64,000 nt of DNA from Bin87 sp965232895 (lineage in GTDB: Bacteria > Chloroflexota > Dehalococcoidia > Lucifugimonadales > UBA3495). The stretch lies in the NCBI GenBank assembly GCA_965232895.1, contig OZ247430.1:1736001-1800000 (forward strand), read 5' to 3'. Of the stretch, positions 60,847-64,000 are shown in pieces. Both the position numbers and the translations under genes were made by a program. Positions within the stretch are counted from its first letter, which is position 1. Each line of letters opens with the position of its first letter. The notes beneath the pieces are model-generated. The model saw only the letters and a program-made list of their open reading frames with translations. It searched no databases and had not been told where the DNA came from.

Positions 60847-60951
60847 CGACTTCGCTCCTAATTTGTGACGCCAGGCGGTGCGACGGCTGATCGGCTACGG
60901 CAGCGGATGATGCAGCGGTGAATTGCCGTTAAACGCGGTTTCACCCTGACA

Positions 60952-61536
60952 TTATAGGCGAGGCCGGCGGCGTATGCCCAAGGCGATAACGCCGGCCAGC
61001 AGGGACAGACTGGCGATGTCCACCGATTTTGGGCCCGCACTTGCCGCTCCTGCGCAGGTGCCTCGGCCGGCCATTTCGGTTCCGGGCAAAGTCTCAGGCT
61101 TCTGTCCCGGCCCCAGCGCCGCGAAATCTGCAAACGCCCTCCAGGCCGGCGAGGTCCGACTGCACAAGCCGGTGCTGCCGTCGCGTGCATAGACGATATA
61201 TGTCCCACCTTTCTTGAACTCGTACCCGCAGGAGATTTCGGACCATTCCGTTTCAACGGTCAGGATGTCACGGCGCGGCCCTTTCCAGATCTGGCTGACT
61301 TTGAACTCCACGGCCACGGGATCTGCCGATGAGAGCCGGAACGGTGGATGACCCAGGGGCCTGACGGCGGTCACTTCGCCGGCAAAGACGGCATCGGCCT
61401 CCGCCAGGGCTTCGGTCGGAGACCCGGAAGGCGCGCACGTACAAGCGTGGGCCGGTTCCGCTCCGGCCAGTAACGCCAGCAGGGCCACGGCCAGCCCTGC
61501 GACCAGCGCCCGTCGGTTAGTCGAGATCAGCGCCAA
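60952..61536 (-). CDS. Secreted NTR/TIMP-like protein with C-terminal anchor
   Basis: This 194-residue protein has a signal peptide (about residues 1-31, ending AEPAHA) directly followed by CTCAPS, the typical N-terminal Cys of tissue-inhibitor-of-metalloproteinase (NTR-fold) proteins. The domain has ADAVFAGEVTAVRPLG, VEFKVSQIWKG and KKGGTYIVYARDG. Four more cysteines may pair. A C-terminal hydrophobic segment (ASLSLLAGVIALGIRRR) with a basic tail could be a membrane or sorting anchor. In bacteria the family has no proven inhibitor role. It starts 5 bases before the end of the Uma2 gene upstream, so they are one transcript. Confidence 0.75.
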   Translation of the reverse strand: MALISTNRRALVAGLAVALLALLAGAEPAHACTCAPSGSPTEALAEADAVFAGEVTAVRPLGHPPFRLSSADPVAVEFKVSQIWKGPRRDILTVETEWSEISCGYEFKKGGTYIVYARDGSTGLCSRTSPAWRAFADFAALGPGQKPETLPGTEMAGRGTCAGAASAGPKSVDIASLSLLAGVIALGIRRRPRL

Positions 61537-61540
61537 GCCG

Positions 61541-62290
61541 CTATGGTTGCCGTTGTGACAGTTGTTCGCGGAGCCGGGCGATTTCGGCCTCGGCGGCCCG
61601 ACGGCCGGCCTCGCTGGATTGCAGGGCCGCTTCCGCCGCTCGCCGGCCCGCTTCGCTTTCCAGGTGAGTAGTTAACCATTCGCCTGTCGCCGGGTCAAAG
61701 AGTCTGAGGTCCAGACCGGGCAGCACACAAAGGTCCAACTCCAGGATTGCGCTATAGCTCCGCAGTATGCCAGCCGCATCCGTAACGACCGGCAACTGTT
61801 GATATCCGGCGTCCACCAGACGCTCGCCCACCAGGGACGGCGTAAAGAAACGTCCCGTGGGGTCAAAACGCCAGTATTCAGACACGCCCATTTCAGCGTA
61901 GATGTCCCGCTTTTGGGCAACGTCACGCCGCCAGGTGCTTTGCGACGCAATTTCCATCACAAAATCCGGAGCCTTGCCCTCCCGCCACACCAGCCAGGAA
62001 TCGCGTGGATGGTTGCCGGCCGCGCCAAATACCGCATAAACGTCCGGAGCGATGCTCAGGTCATTGCGGTTGATGCGGTAATAGATCAGCATATCGCCGG
62101 CGACGTACACGCCAGACCGGTCATGATAACGAACCCGGAGAGCGGAGACGGTGTTGGTCAAAGGGATGTACTGAAAATCAGTTTCGGCCATGCGCTCACC
62201 GTCTGCTGAGGGATAATGGATGGATAAGTCGTCCACCTTCTTATTCTCATTGCGGTGCGCGCCGGCCTGCTTTGCTGGATTGTTGACCAT
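61541..62290 (-). CDS. Uma2 family (DUF820) putative nuclease, copy 2
   Basis: This 249-residue Uma2 protein closely parallels the copy at 60118: RYHDRSGVYVAGDMLIYYR, SIAPDVYAVFG, GKAPDFVMEIASQSTWRRD and a similar C-terminal coiled coil (RRAAEAALQSSEAGRRAAEA). The extra C-terminal repeats differ. The stop codon is 5 bases before the NTR-like start, implying translational coupling. It is followed upstream by SDR paralogue 2 after a 52-base gap. Confidence 0.82.
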   Translation of the reverse strand: MVNNPAKQAGAHRNENKKVDDLSIHYPSADGERMAETDFQYIPLTNTVSALRVRYHDRSGVYVAGDMLIYYRINRNDLSIAPDVYAVFGAAGNHPRDSWLVWREGKAPDFVMEIASQSTWRRDVAQKRDIYAEMGVSEYWRFDPTGRFFTPSLVGERLVDAGYQQLPVVTDAAGILRSYSAILELDLCVLPGLDLRLFDPATGEWLTTHLESEAGRRAAEAALQSSEAGRRAAEAEIARLREQLSQRQP

Positions 62291-62342
62291 GAGGCGCTAC
62301 TCCATTGCGGGCGCGTGAGCGCGTGTGATCCGGTTCCACAGG

Positions 62343-63095
62343 TTACTGCGCGAACAGCCCGCCGTCGATCACCAGCTCGCTGCCCGTCATGAAGGACGAC
62401 TCGTCGGACGCCAGGAACAGCACGCCGTAAGCCACGTCCTCCGCCTGACCGACCCGCCCGATGGGCGTGCGTTCGAGGGACGCCTGCCGCGCCGCATCGT
62501 CGCGCAGCAGGGTCGGCGTGGTCATGGGCGTCTCAATGATGCCCGGGTGCACCGAGTTGCAGCGGATGCCCTCAGCGGCGTACTGGATGGCGGTGGACTT
62601 GGTGAACAGCCGCACCGCTCCCTTGGTGGCCCCGTAGGCCGGCGCCCGCCAGCTGCCGATCAGGCCGGCCACGCTGGAGATGTTGATGATCGACCCGCCG
62701 CCGGCCCGGCGCATTTCGGGAATCGCGGCCTTGGTGCCCAGGAAAACGCCCTTGGCGTTGATGTCGAAAATGCTGTCCCAAAGCTCTTCGCTGGTGTCCT
62801 CGATGCCCACCTGCCGGTAGATGCCGGCGTTGTTTACCAGGATGTCCAGCTTGCCGAACCGCGCCACGGCGGTGTTGACCGCGGCGTTCCACTCGTCTTC
62901 GCTGGTGACGTCCAGCTTCACAAAGACGCACTCGCCGCCGGTCTCGTTGATCTCGGCTTCAAGTTGCCGGCCCTCGTCTTCGAGCACGTCGGCGATTACC
63001 ACCTTGCACCCCTCGCCGGCGAACAGGCGGGCCTCGGCGGCCCCCTGACCCCGCGAGCCGCCGCTGATCAGAGCAACCTTGTTTTCCAGACGCAT
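62343..63095 (-). CDS. Short-chain dehydrogenase/reductase, paralogue 2
   Basis: This 250-residue SDR begins MRLENKVALISGGSRGQGAA with the same start as its paralogue at 59355-60101. Catalytic parts are NNAGIYRQVG, NISSVAGLIG and YGATKGA; it ends FMTGSELVIDGGLFAQ. GAGGTG precedes the ATG at 63095; an extension to 63125 is not needed. Together with the Uma2 copies it gives the order SDR, Uma2, NTR-like, Uma2, SDR on one strand. Confidence 0.9.
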   Translation of the reverse strand: MRLENKVALISGGSRGQGAAEARLFAGEGCKVVIADVLEDEGRQLEAEINETGGECVFVKLDVTSEDEWNAAVNTAVARFGKLDILVNNAGIYRQVGIEDTSEELWDSIFDINAKGVFLGTKAAIPEMRRAGGGSIINISSVAGLIGSWRAPAYGATKGAVRLFTKSTAIQYAAEGIRCNSVHPGIIETPMTTPTLLRDDAARQASLERTPIGRVGQAEDVAYGVLFLASDESSFMTGSELVIDGGLFAQ

Positions 63096-63248
63096 ACAAA
63101 CACCTCGGATGTGGATGTCCGCCAACGACAGGCGGCGGTACGGGAGGGATTCGGAATTACGAGCATGATTGTAACGTTGCAGGTTCGGGCGTCAAGGGAC
63201 GGGAATGCGGGCTGCTGCTGGGGTTTGAGGTGAGCGTCCGACACCAAA

Positions 63249-63345
63249 GCCGGCATACCGGCGAAAGCCGGTATCCAGAAAGTCTTTGCTCCGCTCGGTT
63301 TGCTGGCTGGGGGGATTTCTGGGTTCCTGCGAAAGCAGGAACGGC
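63249..63345. repeat. GTCATTCC-type repeat, divergent copy
   Basis: GCCGGCATACCGGCGAAAGC (63249) and TTCTGGGTTCCTGCGAAAGC (63317) are hairpin-forming parts related to the elements at 18148 and 36314, in inverted order with a ~40-base centre. It lies in the gap 63096-63483, where no gene is visible. Confidence 0.5.
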
Positions 63346-63483
63346 GTGTTGCTTGCCAGGAAACCCACCAACTGGCAACAGTTATAGTGCGAGGTTCATG
63401 CCCATCCGTGTTGGGCAGTCATTCCCGTGGGCGCATCCCGGCAGGTGCGCGGAGGGGGAGAGGCAGGATGTCTGTCAACCCGC

Positions 63484-63957
63484 TCAGCCGCGCGATGGCT
63501 CGACCTGCGGATCATCACCAACGCCATTCAGCAGGGGCAGGATGTCGCCCCGGTCGGTCTGCTCCATGGCGTCCAGAGCCTCACCGCAAACCTCAAACAA
63601 ATCGGTCCTTATTCGTTCGGCCAGTTCGGGCGAAACCCTGGTTTCCGGGTCATGCTTCTCGGCCCAAGCGAATATGGCCAACATGACCGGGAGCAGATCT
63701 TTCCCTTTGTCCGTCAACTCGTACAGGATCTGTCGCCCGTTGGTTGGGTCCCTTTGCCGGCTGATGATCTGCTGCGCCTCCAGTCGGCTCAGCCGGTCGG
63801 ACAGGACGTTGGTAGAAATGCCTTCATCCGCGTCGACGAAGTCCCGAAACCTGGTGGAGCCGCGAAACATCATGTCGCGGACGATCAGGAGCGACCAGCG
63901 ATCCCCGAAGACGCCAAGCCCATACCGAATCGGGCATTGGTTAGGCTCATAAATCAT
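63484..63957 (-). CDS. HxlR-type winged-helix transcriptional regulator
   Basis: This 157-residue protein has the HxlR pattern: CPIRYGLGVFGDRWSLLIVR at the N-terminus, with the usual Cys, GSTRFRDFVDADEGISTNVL as the recognition helix, then LSRLEAQQIISRQRDPTNGR and YELTDKGKDLLPVM. A C-terminal helical extension (AERIRTDLFEVCGEALDAME) is longer than in the shortest members. It senses small molecules or redox through the Cys in some relatives. The ATG at 63957 follows a TATACT box by about 7 bases, which suggests a nearly leaderless mRNA. A longer frame with a non-ATG start runs to the window edge but is not preferred. Targets may include the SDR genes downstream; this is inference. Confidence 0.88.
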   Translation of the reverse strand: MIYEPNQCPIRYGLGVFGDRWSLLIVRDMMFRGSTRFRDFVDADEGISTNVLSDRLSRLEAQQIISRQRDPTNGRQILYELTDKGKDLLPVMLAIFAWAEKHDPETRVSPELAERIRTDLFEVCGEALDAMEQTDRGDILPLLNGVGDDPQVEPSRG

Positions 63958-64000
63958 GAGCCCAGTATACCGACAACCCGGAATGCCTTGCAATCCGCAA

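Noticed and set aside
1..64000. tRNA, rRNA or CRISPR loci
   Set aside because: I saw no cloverleaf-like tRNA, conserved rRNA block or repeat-spacer array while reading; small RNAs could still be missed by eye.

Overview
The window is GC-rich bacterial DNA, densely coding, with no rRNA, tRNA or CRISPR array that I could find. The gene content is typical of heterotrophic Chloroflexota, and most like the SAR202/Dehalococcoidia-type lineages. It has luciferase-like flavin monooxygenases, amidohydrolases of family 2, many short-chain dehydrogenases, a Rieske dioxygenase pair, an HpaB-type hydroxylase, a GMC oxidoreductase, an LVIVD protein, a dodecin and large secreted beta-sandwich proteins. This taxonomic placement is an inference from gene families, not from a marker gene.

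Layout. 1-6.0 kb: three surface or secreted proteins in a row (an Ig/FN3-type protein cut by the window edge, a TIG-domain protein and a membrane-anchored collagen-like protein), separated by hairpins. 6.1-13.7 kb: single metabolic genes in both orientations (LLM monooxygenase, LVIVD propeller, M19 dipeptidase, MBL hydrolase, amidohydrolase). 13.9-21.3 kb: a plus-strand catabolic cluster (VOC protein, SnoaL-like protein, HpaB hydroxylase, SDR, Rieske alpha and beta subunits, SDR), interrupted by palindromic repeats. 21.8-25.2 kb: secreted GLUG/FN3 protein, plant-like LRR protein and a small low-GC ORF. 25.2-29.3 kb: remains of a B12-binding methylmalonyl-CoA mutase domain, an ABC-F ATPase, a dodecin and a frameshifted MetE-like gene. 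29.3-36.2 kb: amidohydrolase, a truncated Tat-like ORF, a 700-bp gene-poor stretch, a large subtilase, a small membrane protein and an MFS transporter. 36.7-46.3 kb: a 1257-residue fusion of permease, TolB propeller, TIG, FG-GAP and ASPIC domains, then a peptide-type ABC importer (binding protein and two permeases, no ATPases) and a membrane-anchored PQQ-type propeller. 46.5-52 kb: GMC oxidoreductase, a second amidohydrolase paralogue, a BacNav-type channel, hicBA and a broken subtilase. 52-64 kb: gamma-glutamyltransferase, a divergent ATPase/nuclease-like pair, a dihydroorotase-like hydrolase, IspH, a K+-channel homologue without the GYG filter, and the gene order SDR, Uma2, NTR-like, Uma2, SDR, followed by an HxlR regulator.

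Three things stand out. First, the two-gene operon at 53944-56015 joins an OLD/SMC-like ATPase to a small protein with a PD-(D/E)XK-like motif, and it looks like an uncharacterised defence module. Second, the fusion at 36732-40505 and the K+-channel homologue with TLPSLE in place of TVGYGD are unusual architectures. Third, the intergenic regions carry at least four families of imperfect palindromes, some nested inside longer terminal arms, and one sits exactly at the break of a truncated subtilase gene. Gene decay is visible in several places (mutase domain, subtilase, MetE-like gene, Tat-like ORF).
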